Assembly (NCBI GenBank): GCA_035701115.1
Contig: DASSOA010000146.1
Coordinates: forward strand, 1 to 10,348
Origin: DASSKW01 sp035701115
Lineage (GTDB): Bacteria > Pseudomonadota > Gammaproteobacteria > Natronospirales > REEB76
Length of the DNA stretch: 10,348 nucleotides
Direction: 5' to 3'
Shown: positions 1 through 6,943 of the stretch, one piece after another
Position numbering within the stretch: position 1 is the stretch's first letter
How the letters are laid out: each line of letters begins with the position of its first letter
Notes under the pieces: model-generated
What the model was told of the DNA's origin: nothing
What the model saw: only the letters and a program-made list of their open reading frames with translations
The model's database searches: none
Position numbers and translations under genes: made by a program

Positions 1-16
1 GTCGGTCGCAGCTGCG

Positions 17-1909
17 TCAGGCGATTTTGGGCAATGACTGTTTGCGCTTTTTGAGATGCACCAGCAGCAGCGAAATTGCCGCCGGTGTCACGCCGGGAAT
101 GCGCGATGCCTGGCCTATGGTTTGCGGGCGTACCTGCTCGAGTTTCTGACGCACCTCATTGGACAAACCGCGCACCGTCGCAAAATCGAAATCCGCCGGT
201 AAGGTCGTTTCTTCCTGACGGCGGGCGCGGGCGACTTCATCGCGCTGACGCTCGACGTAACCGGCGTAGCGGGTCTGGATTGCAACCTGCTCCGCTACCT
301 CGGGCATGACATCAGCGCAGCCGACGCATGAGAGCGCCACCAGTTTCGAATACTCGACATCGGGCCGGCGCAGCAGATCGAGCGCCCGCGCATCCTTTGT
401 CAGCGCTGCACCGAGCAGTTTAATGGCGTCGGCGTCGGTGAGATCGGACGGACGTATCAGAATCCGCTGCAGGCGCGCGGTTTCGCGTTCGATCGCTTCG
501 CGCTTGGCCGCGAACTTCTCCCAATGTGCATCAGCGATCAAACCGAGCCTGCGACCGGTCTCGGTGAGCCGCAGGTCGGCATTATCCTCGCGCAGCAGCA
601 AACGGTGCTCGGCGCGGCTCGTAAACATGCGGTACGGTTCCGGCGCACCGCGTGTGATCAGGTCGTCAATCAACACGCCGAGATAGGCCTGATCGCGCGT
701 CGGCCACCACGGTTCGTTGCCCTGCACCGCCAACGCCGCATTGATGCCGGCCAGCAAGCCCTGCGCGGCGGCTTCTTCGTAACCGGTGGTGCCGTTGATC
801 TGGCCGGCGAAATACAAACCTTCTATATATTTCGTTTCGAGCGTGTAGCTGAGATCGCGCGGATCGAAAAAATCGTATTCGATCGCGTAGCCGGGCCGCG
901 TGATGTGTGCGTTTTCGAAACCCTTGATCGAGCGCACCAGTTCGAACTGGATGTCGAACGGCAGACTGGTTGAAATGCCGTTGGGATAGACCTCATGCGT
1001 ATCCAGGCCTTCCGGCTCGATGAAGATCTGATGCCGTTCCTTGTCGGCGAAACGCATCACCTTGTCTTCCACCGAGGGACAGTAACGCGGACCGACGCCC
1101 TCGATAACACCGGCGTACATCGGTGAACGATCCAGCCCGCCCTTGATGATGTCGTGGGTGCGTGCGTTGGTATGGGTGATGTGGCACGACACCTGCCGCG
1201 GATGTTCGTCGCGGTGACCCATGAACGAAAACACCGGCGTTGGCGTGTCGCCGGGCTGGATGTCGAGTCCGTCGAAATTGATACTGCGGCCATCAATGCG
1301 CGGCGGCGTGCCGGTCTTGAGTCGGCCCACACGGAACGGCAGTTCGCGCAGACGCCTGGCGAGGCGGTTGGACGGCGGATCGCCGGCGCGGCCGCCTTCG
1401 TGATTCTCGAGACCGATGTGGATGCGGCCACCGAGAAACGTGCCGACCGTCAGCACCACGGCTGGCGCGAAGAAGCGCAGGCCCATCTGCGTGACGGCCC
1501 CGGTTACGCGTTCGCCTTCGATGACGAGATCGTCCACCGCCTGCTGGAACACGGTGAGGTTGGCTTGATTTTCGATGAAACCGCGAATGGCCTTCTTATA
1601 TAAGGTGCGATCGGCCTGGGCCCGGGTCGCGCGCACCGCGGGACCTTTGCTGGCATTGAGAATCCGGAACTGGATACCTGCGCGGTCCGCGGCGCGCGCC
1701 ATCACGCCGCCGAGGGCGTCAATCTCTTTCACCAGATGGCCTTTGCCGATGCCGCCGATGGCGGGATTGCAACTCATCTGACCCAGGGTTTCGACGTTAT
1801 GCGTCAGCAGCAGCGTGCGCACGCCCATGCGGGCAGCCGCGAGGGCCGCCTCGGTGCCGGCGTGGCCGCCACCGATGACGATGACTTCAAACTGCTGGGG
1901 ATGGTCCAT
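17..1909 (-). CDS. mnmG: tRNA uridine-5-carboxymethylaminomethyl(34) synthesis enzyme MnmG
   Basis: MnmG (GidA) is the FAD-dependent partner of MnmE. Together they install the 5-carboxymethylaminomethyl (or aminomethyl) group on U34 of several tRNAs in the cytoplasm, which supports accurate decoding of purine-ending codons. The 630-residue product matches the usual family length (about 630). Visible marks are the N-terminal dinucleotide-binding loop GGGHAG near residues 13-18, the following CNPAIGG segment, the GidA signature around GPRYCPSVEDK, and the second signature AGQINGTTGYEEAAAQG. The start at 1909 gives the expected MDHPQQFEVIVIGGG N-terminus, but I see no good Shine-Dalgarno sequence in front of it. 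The stop is TGA. In many gammaproteobacteria rsmG and parAB follow; the window ends 16 bases after the stop, so this cannot be seen. The gene appears intact, in contrast to mnmE at the other end of the window. Confidence 0.98.
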   Translation of the reverse strand: MDHPQQFEVIVIGGGHAGTEAALAAARMGVRTLLLTHNVETLGQMSCNPAIGGIGKGHLVKEIDALGGVMARAADRAGIQFRILNASKGPAVRATRAQADRTLYKKAIRGFIENQANLTVFQQAVDDLVIEGERVTGAVTQMGLRFFAPAVVLTVGTFLGGRIHIGLENHEGGRAGDPPSNRLARRLRELPFRVGRLKTGTPPRIDGRSINFDGLDIQPGDTPTPVFSFMGHRDEHPRQVSCHITHTNARTHDIIKGGLDRSPMYAGVIEGVGPRYCPSVEDKVMRFADKERHQIFIEPEGLDTHEVYPNGISTSLPFDIQFELVRSIKGFENAHITRPGYAIEYDFFDPRDLSYTLETKYIEGLYFAGQINGTTGYEEAAAQGLLAGINAALAVQGNEPWWPTRDQAYLGVLIDDLITRGAPEPYRMFTSRAEHRLLLREDNADLRLTETGRRLGLIADAHWEKFAAKREAIERETARLQRILIRPSDLTDADAIKLLGAALTKDARALDLLRRPDVEYSKLVALSCVGCADVMPEVAEQVAIQTRYAGYVERQRDEVARARRQEETTLPADFDFATVRGLSNEVRQKLEQVRPQTIGQASRIPGVTPAAISLLLVHLKKRKQSLPKIA

Positions 1910-1945
1910 GCGGGTCGCGATTAAGGATTTGCGCCGGGGGTGAGC

Positions 1946-1974
1946 ATTTTATGCGCAAACGGCGCGCGCCAAAA
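1946..1974 (-). promoter_or_regulatory. candidate mnmG promoter (weak)
   Basis: On the minus strand TAAAAT (1946-1951) matches five of six positions of a sigma-70 -10 box and lies 37 bp before the mnmG start. The -35 is poor: TTTTGG at 17-bp spacing (1969-1974) or TTGGCG at 15-bp spacing (1967-1972). A 7-bp inverted repeat (TTTGCGC 1928-1934, GCGCAAA 1953-1959) straddles the -10 box and could fold in the leader or bind a protein. This is inference from consensus matching only. Confidence 0.3.
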
Positions 1975-1984
1975 GCATGGCGCC

Positions 1985-2034
1985 AAAAAAGGCGGTTGGC
2001 CCGGCGCGGTTCCGTCCTGGAACACGTGCCGGGC
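1985..2034 (-). terminator. terminator-like hairpin after the lipoprotein gene
   Basis: Just after the lipoprotein gene stop (2052) the minus strand can fold a strong hairpin. Outer arms are 1999-2005 (GCCCGGC on plus) and 2028-2034 (GCCGGGC), a perfect 7-bp match; inner arms are 2009-2013 and 2019-2023 (GTTCC/GGAAC). Six Ts on the minus strand (1985-1990) follow 8 nt after the stem. The gap between stem and T-run is larger than in a canonical intrinsic terminator. A second 7-bp stem with a 5-nt loop (2035-2041 with 2047-2053) overlaps the stop codon. Termination here would separate the lipoprotein transcript from mnmG. Confidence 0.5.
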
Positions 2035-2051
2035 AAGCGGCGGGTGGCCGC

Positions 2052-3938
2052 TTATTTCAGATTGGCTGCCAGCTTCGTTGCCGTGTAGGTATTGGTTGCG
2101 GCGGAATAGCCGCCGGTGCCGAACAGACCGATCATGACGGTGCTGCCATTCAAGCGGCCCTGGAGGTCTGTCTCCCAGGCGGCGAATGAAACATACACGG
2201 TGACGACGCCGTTCTGACGGATGGCATACAGACCGGTGCCACTGCCCGGCGGCCCAATGGTCGGCGATGCGGCAAGGCTGGTGAGATCCGTCGTGTCGCC
2301 ACCCTGGCGCAGCAGCGCAAACGGCCCGAGATTCGGATCCGCGAGGTTCAGTACCAGCGCGGTGGTGCTCTGGCTGGTGAAGGGCGCCGCGCTGCCATTC
2401 GGCCGCCAGCTGACTATGAGACGCGTGCGTGAGGTCACGTAGTTGCCGACGGTCTCGGCGTTGAAATCAGGCGGTGCCAGACCGAATGGCTGCACGAAGC
2501 CTTCGATTTCGGCCGCTTCGCCTACGGTGAGTTGAGCGAGATCGAGCGAACCGGTGGCGATCTCGTAGTTCGCAGGATCGGCATCAACTGCGGCGCTGGT
2601 GCCGGTGCCGGCAAAGTTGAACCACGACACCGGGTGATGATTGATCTCGGACAGCGCGGCCGTGATGCTGCCGGCGTTTTCACTCAACACGGTGCCTGCG
2701 ACTTCTGACGGCGCGAGCTGCACGTAGCCGGTGGAGGTGCTGCCTGCATCCATCGTGAGCGCCGCGGGATCAATGTTGGTCAGCGTGCCGAGCACAACCA
2801 CACGCTGCCCGACCGAAATGTCGCCGGTCGTCAGCGTTGCCGTCGGTTCGCCCGCCTTGTGAACAACCGTTCCAGTACCGAGCTGCACAGAAGCGCTGCT
2901 GTGATAGATCGTCGTGCCACTGCTGCGAATGTACGTGACGCCGCGCACAGTGAGCAGTGTGCCGCTGCGTGCCGTGACCGAGCCATGCACTGAATCCAGT
3001 GTCGCACCGGGCACGCTGCTGCCGGCATACACTTCGCTGGCTTCGAACTGGTTCTTGCCCGGATCCATTGTGCCGTAAGCAAGGGTCATGGTGCCGGACT
3101 GCATGCCGGCGAGCGCCTGGAGTCCGGCGCTGCCCGCATAGTCGGCACCGTTGATTTCAAAATATGTGGCGGAATCGGTCGCCACCGTCAGTGAACCGAA
3201 TGTTTTGGTGCCGGTGTAATACAGCGGCACGACATCAATGGTGTAGCTGCTCGACGCGGTACTGACCGCGGTCAGTTTTCCGGAGGCCTGCGAATACACG
3301 ATTGCGGCGGGGCTGGCTGTGGCGAACAGGAACGCGCCAACGGTCACCGTCGGCGGCGTGGCGCTGAGATTGATGGTGTTTGACGCTTCCAGATCGAAAT
3401 CGAGCGTTGCGACCGAGGTCGTGCCGCTTTGTACGGAAATCGTGTTTCCCGTACCCAAATCGATTTTCTGCGTGATGACGCCGACTGCGCTGCCATCCGA
3501 CGCGACCGGCGCGAGATTGACAAGGTTGCCGCTGGCATTTTCGGCTTCGATATCGGCGCTGGTGTAATCGAGCTTCACCGACAGCGAAGAGTAAGTGCCG
3601 CTGGGTACGAAGGTGGTGCCAAGCAGGGTGTTGAAATCAACCAGTTGTGCCAGATCAACGGTGACCGGCGCGGCAAGTGCGTTGACGGTCACGCCGTCGT
3701 CGCGGACCAGGGTTACCTGATCAACGGTCACAACGTAGCTGGCGAAATCGCCTGTCGCATCACCCAGGTTGAGGGCGAGCGGTCCGCACTGGGTACTCGA
3801 CTGATTGAGAGGGTTGGTGCAGTCGGTCGTGGACGGCAGAAGAATGGAGCTGCCGCCGCCTCCGCACGCAGACAGCAGGATGGCAAACAGCATGACGAAC
3901 AGCGACGCGAGACCGCGAACAGAACCTGGAAGTCGCAT
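2052..3938 (-). CDS. DUF4382/DUF5666-type outer-membrane lipoprotein
   Basis: The 628-residue product begins with a clear lipoprotein signal peptide: positive residues at 2-8, a hydrophobic stretch at about 10-24, and the lipobox LSAC with the lipidated Cys25. Cys25 is followed by a glycine-rich tether (GGGGSS). Gly at +2 gives no inner-membrane retention signal, so outer-membrane placement is likely. Residues about 52-205 resemble DUF4382 (a beta-rich domain with the pattern 'VDLAQL ... VPSGTYSSLSVKL'). The remainder resembles repeated DUF5666 modules with 'GTV/GSV ... VGQRVVVLGTL' and 'VGEAAEIEGFVQPFGLAPPDF' segments. Cys40 and Cys51 could form a disulfide. The domains have no established biochemical function; surface or carbohydrate-related roles are speculation. 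The start is supported by GGAGG about 9 bases upstream of the ATG at 3938. The stop is TAA. The gene stands alone between candidate regulatory DNA upstream and a terminator-like hairpin downstream. Confidence 0.88.
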   Translation of the reverse strand: MRLPGSVRGLASLFVMLFAILLSACGGGGSSILLPSTTDCTNPLNQSSTQCGPLALNLGDATGDFASYVVTVDQVTLVRDDGVTVNALAAPVTVDLAQLVDFNTLLGTTFVPSGTYSSLSVKLDYTSADIEAENASGNLVNLAPVASDGSAVGVITQKIDLGTGNTISVQSGTTSVATLDFDLEASNTINLSATPPTVTVGAFLFATASPAAIVYSQASGKLTAVSTASSSYTIDVVPLYYTGTKTFGSLTVATDSATYFEINGADYAGSAGLQALAGMQSGTMTLAYGTMDPGKNQFEASEVYAGSSVPGATLDSVHGSVTARSGTLLTVRGVTYIRSSGTTIYHSSASVQLGTGTVVHKAGEPTATLTTGDISVGQRVVVLGTLTNIDPAALTMDAGSTSTGYVQLAPSEVAGTVLSENAGSITAALSEINHHPVSWFNFAGTGTSAAVDADPANYEIATGSLDLAQLTVGEAAEIEGFVQPFGLAPPDFNAETVGNYVTSRTRLIVSWRPNGSAAPFTSQSTTALVLNLADPNLGPFALLRQGGDTTDLTSLAASPTIGPPGSGTGLYAIRQNGVVTVYVSFAAWETDLQGRLNGSTVMIGLFGTGGYSAATNTYTATKLAANLK

Positions 3939-4038
3939 GGCACTTCCCTCCGTGGAAACTCAGGGAAGGCCAGCATAGGACGGCTGATTACGGATGTCCT
4001 TGACCAGGATCAGGCGGCGAAGCAGAAATTGATCCGGA

Positions 4039-4078
4039 TTGAAACATCGCAACGATATGTTGCGACCATGTTGAAACA
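4039..4078. repeat. inverted repeat flanked by direct repeats, between the VOC and lipoprotein genes
   Basis: A perfect 7-bp inverted repeat, TCGCAAC (4047-4053) and GTTGCGA (4059-4065), surrounds the AT-rich centre GATAT. It is flanked by two identical direct copies of TTGAAACA at 4039-4046 and 4071-4078. An 8-bp palindrome ATCCGGAT (4032-4039) abuts the left copy. The block lies about 95-140 bp upstream of the lipoprotein start in a 159-bp non-coding gap. No T-run follows on either strand, so an intrinsic terminator is unlikely; a protein-binding site for control of the lipoprotein gene is more plausible. No convincing -35/-10 pair was found for the lipoprotein gene itself. Confidence 0.45.
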
Positions 4079-4097
4079 GACGTGTGTGCGTTCGTTG

Positions 4098-4481
4098 TCA
4101 GTGCGCGGATTCGTCGGCCTGCATCATTCCGAACAGATTGCCTTCGGTATCCTTGCAGTAGGCGAGCCAGCCGAAACCCGGAATCGCCATTTTCGACATC
4201 GCGAGCTGACCGCCGCTGGTGGCGACTTTCATTAAATAGGTGTCCAGATCGGATACCGCAACCGTGCACGCGAACGCGGTCACCGCCGCGCCGTCGAGCG
4301 GTGTCAGGCGGCGCATGAGCCCGCCGTCAATGCCGGGACCCGACTCGCCGGTACGCACGGCCCAGTACTCCACCGGCATGTTGCGCAGCGGTGTGAATTC
4401 CCAGCCGAACACCGAATGATAGAAGCGCATGGCGCGTTCGGGTTCATCGGCGTGGATTTCAAAGTGAATGACTCGCGGCAT
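4098..4481 (-). CDS. VOC family (glyoxalase/bleomycin-resistance fold) protein
   Basis: This 127-residue single-domain protein belongs to the vicinal oxygen chelate superfamily, in the group annotated as 'predicted enzyme related to lactoylglutathione lyase'. It shows the expected order of marks: the N-terminal strand VIHFEIHADEPERAMRFYHSVFGWEF, the 'IDGGLMRR' segment, the second half beginning 'FACTVAVSDLDTYLMKVATSGG', and the C-terminal 'IPGFGWLAYCKDTEGNLFGMMQ'. His6 and the Glu of DTEGN are at positions commonly used for metal binding in the fold. The substrate cannot be told from sequence. I place the start at 4481 rather than at an in-frame ATG at 4532, because GGAGGGG sits 5 bases upstream and homologues begin with this strand. 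The stop is TGA. It is transcribed divergently from the operon starting at 4673. Confidence 0.9.
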   Translation of the reverse strand: MPRVIHFEIHADEPERAMRFYHSVFGWEFTPLRNMPVEYWAVRTGESGPGIDGGLMRRLTPLDGAAVTAFACTVAVSDLDTYLMKVATSGGQLAMSKMAIPGFGWLAYCKDTEGNLFGMMQADESAH

Positions 4482-4504
4482 GCGCCCCTCCCCCACTGCG
4501 GCCC

Positions 4505-4532
4505 AGCATATCGGGGCAACGCAAATACACAA
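4505..4532 (-). promoter_or_regulatory. candidate promoter of the VOC gene
   Basis: The minus strand carries TTGTGT (4527-4532) and TATGCT (4505-4510) separated by 16 bp, a moderate match to sigma-70 boxes (3/6 and 4/6). Transcription would begin around 4498 and leave a short leader of about 17 nt holding the strong Shine-Dalgarno sequence of the gene. Consensus matching only. Confidence 0.35.
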
Positions 4533-4565
4533 GTGGGGCGCTTGGGCGCGGGCGGGAAACCAGAA

Positions 4566-4578
4566 TGACCAGCGGTCA
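4566..4578. repeat. small palindrome in the divergent intergenic region
   Basis: TGACC-AGC-GGTCA (4566-4578) is a perfect 5-bp inverted repeat around a 3-bp centre. It lies between the candidate VOC promoter and the operon promoter. A second short one (CGCCT 4586-4590, AGGCG 4595-4599) follows. Either could be an operator half-site pair or chance; there is no further support. Confidence 0.25.
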
Positions 4579-4635
4579 GCAGCGGCGCCTCGTTAGGCGG
4601 GAAGTCCGGTACAGCTAACAAAAAGTAAAGGACCC

Positions 4636-4664
4636 TTGATATATTGTTTAGCGTACTCTACAAT
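4636..4664 (+). promoter_or_regulatory. sigma-70 promoter of the six-gene operon
   Basis: TTGATA (4636-4641, 4/6 match) and TACAAT (4659-4664, 5/6 match) are separated by exactly 17 bp. This is the best promoter-like sequence in the window and stands immediately before the operon. The -10 box ends only 8 bases before the ATG at 4673, so the predicted transcription start falls at about 4671-4673, on or next to the start codon. Confidence 0.7.
4643..4664. promoter_or_regulatory. candidate operator overlapping the operon promoter
   Basis: ATTGTTTAG (4643-4651) and CTCTACAAT (4656-4664) form an inverted repeat with 7 of 9 pairs matching around a 4-bp centre. It fills the spacer and covers the whole -10 box, so a bound dimer would block RNA polymerase. 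The obvious candidate ligand is the XRE-type protein encoded at 5077-5310, giving negative autoregulation. This pairing is inference. Confidence 0.5.
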
Positions 4665-4672
4665 CTGTGTCC

Positions 4673-5080
4673 ATGAAAACGAATACACCTATGACACCCG
4701 ACCAGCTCCGCCGACGTCACCAGCTCGAGGTCCTGATCGGCGGTCTCGCCTATACCGCGGTCCTGATCGGGTCGATCATGTTGCTTAAACGCGGGGTTAC
4801 CGGTCCGCTGCGGATCGCGCTGGCCATCTCCCCCATGGTGCCGGCGGCCTTCGTCATCTGGTCGGTGTTCCGGCAAGTGACGCGGATGGATGAGCTGCAG
4901 CGGCGGATCCACACCGAGGCGTTTGCCATTGCTGCCGCCGGGACCGCCTTCCTCGGCCTGACGTACACCTTCCTCGAGGGTTCCGTGGGATTTCCGGCTG
5001 TCGGCAGCTGGTGGGCTTGGGTCAGCGTGGCGCTCATCTATGCGGTGGCCCGCGCGTGGCTCAGTCGGCGGTACCAGTGA
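4673..5080 (+). CDS. four-helix membrane protein paired with an XRE regulator
   Basis: I do not recognise a named family. The 135-residue product has a charged N-terminus and four hydrophobic segments at about residues 20-38, 48-66, 83-101 and 113-129. Between helices 2 and 3 is the charged stretch RMDELQRRIHTEA, probably cytoplasmic. Such proteins are often encoded directly before a small XRE-type regulator, as here, which suggests a sensing or regulator-anchoring role (inference). The GTG at 4667 is unlikely as start because it lies 2 bases from the -10 box. ATG 4673 would give a leaderless mRNA, and no Shine-Dalgarno sequence is visible before it or before the alternative ATG at 4691. Its TGA overlaps the GTG of the next gene by 4 bases (GTGA). 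Confidence 0.82.
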   Translation: MKTNTPMTPDQLRRRHQLEVLIGGLAYTAVLIGSIMLLKRGVTGPLRIALAISPMVPAAFVIWSVFRQVTRMDELQRRIHTEAFAIAAAGTAFLGLTYTFLEGSVGFPAVGSWWAWVSVALIYAVARAWLSRRYQ

Positions 5081-5310
5081 AAAACCGGATTCACGTATTG
5101 CGTGCGGAGCGCCGCTGGACGCAGGCGGAGCTCGCGGAGCGGCTCAACGTGTCGCGGCAGACGATCAATGCGATCGAAACCGAAAAATACGACCCCAGCC
5201 TGCCGCTGGCATTCAGTATCGCGAAACTGTTCGACACGTCCATTGAAGACATTTTCATTTTCAATCACGCCGAGCCGGACTCGGCTGCCAAACCAGGAGC
5301 ATCACCATGA
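5077..5310 (+). CDS. small XRE-family helix-turn-helix transcriptional regulator
   Basis: The 77-residue protein is almost entirely one HTH_3/Cro-CI type DNA-binding domain (residues about 5-60). The first helix of the motif includes TQAELAERL (15-23) and the recognition helix is SRQTINAIE (26-34). The region YDPSLPLAFSIAKLFDTSIEDIF that follows is typical of the short single-domain regulators in this family. No ligand-binding domain is present; a short acidic and proline-containing tail ends the protein. The GTG start at 5077 is chosen because it begins the conserved (M)KNRIHVLRAERRWTQ sequence and overlaps the preceding stop, with GGCGG about 7 bases upstream. Its TGA overlaps the next ATG (ATGA). 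It probably represses its own operon through the palindrome at 4643-4664; it may also activate, which cannot be told from sequence. Confidence 0.93.
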   Translation: MKNRIHVLRAERRWTQAELAERLNVSRQTINAIETEKYDPSLPLAFSIAKLFDTSIEDIFIFNHAEPDSAAKPGASP

Positions 5311-5462
5311 AGTCCCGTATCCATCTTGTTCTGCCGCTGGGTATTGCTGTCGCAACTGCGATTGCCATTGCAACCGGTAACTGGGGTGTCGGTTGCGGCG
5401 TCGGCGTGGCCGTCGTGGTTGCCTTGATGGGCAATCGGAAATCGCGCACGGGGTGTGCGTGA
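5307..5462 (+). CDS. 51-residue two-helix membrane protein
   Basis: This short gene begins at the ATG overlapping the regulator stop (ATGA at 5307) and ends at the TGA overlapping the ATG of the hydrolase gene (5460-5464). The product starts MKSRIHLVLPLGIAVATAIA and has two hydrophobic stretches, about residues 7-22 and 27-41, with a Gly-Asn-Trp-Gly turn between and a basic tail (NRKSRTG). Small-residue spacing (G27, G29, G31, G33) would allow tight helix packing. AGGAG lies 7 bases before the start. No function is known to me. Its fixed place in a tightly overlapping operon argues that it is translated, perhaps as a small partner of the membrane protein or transporter. Confidence 0.75.
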   Translation: MKSRIHLVLPLGIAVATAIAIATGNWGVGCGVGVAVVVALMGNRKSRTGCA

Positions 5463-6943
5463 TGACACGGCTCGCCGGTCGGCTGTTGCTGCTGGTTGCA
5501 GCCGCCTGCGGAATGCAGGCGGCTTCCCCAGCGACGGCGGTTTCGACCGGTCAGCCTGACTTCGTGCCCTGCCAGGTCGGTGGTGCCGATGCGGTGCAAC
5601 ACCTGCAGGCGCAATGCACGTCGCTGAGCGTGCCGGAGGATCGCGCCCAAGCGGATGGCAAGCACATCCTGCTGCACGTTGCCGTGTTGCCGGCGCGTGC
5701 CAGTGAGCCCGCCGCCGATCCGCTGTTCTTCATCGCCGGCGGACCGGGGGAAGCATCCAGCGATGCGTTCGTGCAGGAAGCCGCTGCGTTTTCGCGGATT
5801 CGTCAGCAACGCGATATCGTGCTGGTGGATCAACGTGGCACGGGACAGTCCAACCGTCTTGATTGTCCGGCGTCACCGGCTGCGGCGCGGGTTCCTTCCG
5901 ACAGCGAGATCATCCGCTACACCCGCGCCTGTCTCAAACAGCTGCCCGGCGATCCGCGCTTTTACACCACCAGCGTTGCCGTGCAGGATCTCGATGCGGT
6001 TCGCGCGAGACTTGGTTACCGGACCATAGATCTGTACGGCATTTCCTATGGCACGCGCGTGGCGCTGCAGTATCTGCGCGAATTTCCGGACCATACGCGC
6101 AGCGTGATCCTCGACGGCGTGGTGCCGGCCGACCTGGCCCTGGGTCCGCAGGTTTCGCTCGATGCCCAGCAGGCACTGGACCGGATTTTTGCGCGCTGCG
6201 CCGCATCGCAAGTCTGCCATGCTGCCTTCCCCAATCTGACGCAGACCTTTGCAGCATTGCGGCGCACCCTGCGCGATCACCCCACAAAGCTTGTGGTCCG
6301 CGATCCGCTGACGGGTGCGCCGTTGCAGAGAACACTGACCTGGGACGACGCGGCCAGCGCAATCAGACTGATGAGTTACCAGAGCGAAACGGCGGCATTG
6401 CTGCCGCTGCTGATTCATGCTGCCGGGGTCGAGCACGATTACGCCCCGCTGCTCGGCAACGCGCTGCTGTTCAATGCCGAACTTAGCAACAGCCTCGCGC
6501 AGGGCATGAGCAATGCCGTGTTGTGTACGGAGGACGCGCCATTTTTCAAACACGATGCCGCCTCCCTGGAGACGTCAGCCAACACCTACCTGGGTGGCAG
6601 GACAGCGCACATGCTGGAAGAAAGCTGCAGCGTCTGGCCGCGGGGCGTCATGGCGCTGGATTTCAAGAAACCGGTGATTTCCGGCAAGCCCGTGCTTCTG
6701 ATCTCGGGTGAAGACGATCCGATTACTCCGCCCGCCAATGCTGCGCATGCTGCCAAAACACTGTCCAACAGCCTGTCGATCGTGGTGCCGGGACAGGGGC
6801 ACGGCAACGCGTTTCGTGGCTGCGTTCCGCACCTGATGGCCGAATTTGTGCGTCAGGCCTCGGTCAAGGGCCTCGATGTGTCCTGCGTGGCACGCATCAA
6901 ACCGTTTCCGTTCTTCGTCAGTTTCAGCGGACCCGCACCATGA
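5462..6943 (+). CDS. secreted alpha/beta hydrolase, TAP-like peptidase family
   Basis: The 493-residue protein has the layout of proline-iminopeptidase or tripeptidyl-aminopeptidase-like alpha/beta hydrolases: an N-terminal AB_hydrolase core and a C-terminal TAP-like domain. The oxyanion-loop motif AGGPG is at residues 92-96. The nucleophile elbow GISYG gives Ser195, the acid is probably Asp419 in GEDDPITPP, and the base His447 in PGQGHGN. The N-terminus MTRLAGRLLLLVAAACG is a signal peptide. The AAAC segment is a marginal lipobox, so either periplasmic release or lipid anchoring is possible. Family members remove N-terminal residues from peptides or hydrolyse esters; the substrate here is unknown. 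I start at 5462 because the TGATG junction couples it to the preceding small gene and the signal peptide begins there. Its TGA overlaps the ATG of the ABC ATPase gene by 4 bases, so the hydrolase and the exporter are made together. Confidence 0.92.
   Translation: MTRLAGRLLLLVAAACGMQAASPATAVSTGQPDFVPCQVGGADAVQHLQAQCTSLSVPEDRAQADGKHILLHVAVLPARASEPAADPLFFIAGGPGEASSDAFVQEAAAFSRIRQQRDIVLVDQRGTGQSNRLDCPASPAAARVPSDSEIIRYTRACLKQLPGDPRFYTTSVAVQDLDAVRARLGYRTIDLYGISYGTRVALQYLREFPDHTRSVILDGVVPADLALGPQVSLDAQQALDRIFARCAASQVCHAAFPNLTQTFAALRRTLRDHPTKLVVRDPLTGAPLQRTLTWDDAASAIRLMSYQSETAALLPLLIHAAGVEHDYAPLLGNALLFNAELSNSLAQGMSNAVLCTEDAPFFKHDAASLETSANTYLGGRTAHMLEESCSVWPRGVMALDFKKPVISGKPVLLISGEDDPITPPANAAHAAKTLSNSLSIVVPGQGHGNAFRGCVPHLMAEFVRQASVKGLDVSCVARIKPFPFFVSFSGPAP

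Noticed and set aside
3429..4235. Open frame of 268 codons on the plus strand across the lipoprotein start and the neighbouring gap.
   Set aside because: It is antisense to the lipoprotein signal peptide and DUF4382-like region and runs into the VOC gene; no motif or ribosome-binding site supports it.
4593..4618. GTTAGGC followed by GCTAAC, suggesting an integron attC site.
   Set aside because: The order and spacing of the two core-like boxes do not fit an attC site, no paired inner boxes are present, and no integrase or cassette array is visible.
5261..5833. Open frame of 190 codons on the minus strand opposite the small membrane protein and the hydrolase start.
   Set aside because: It overlaps two plus-strand genes with strong family or coupling evidence and shows no domain.
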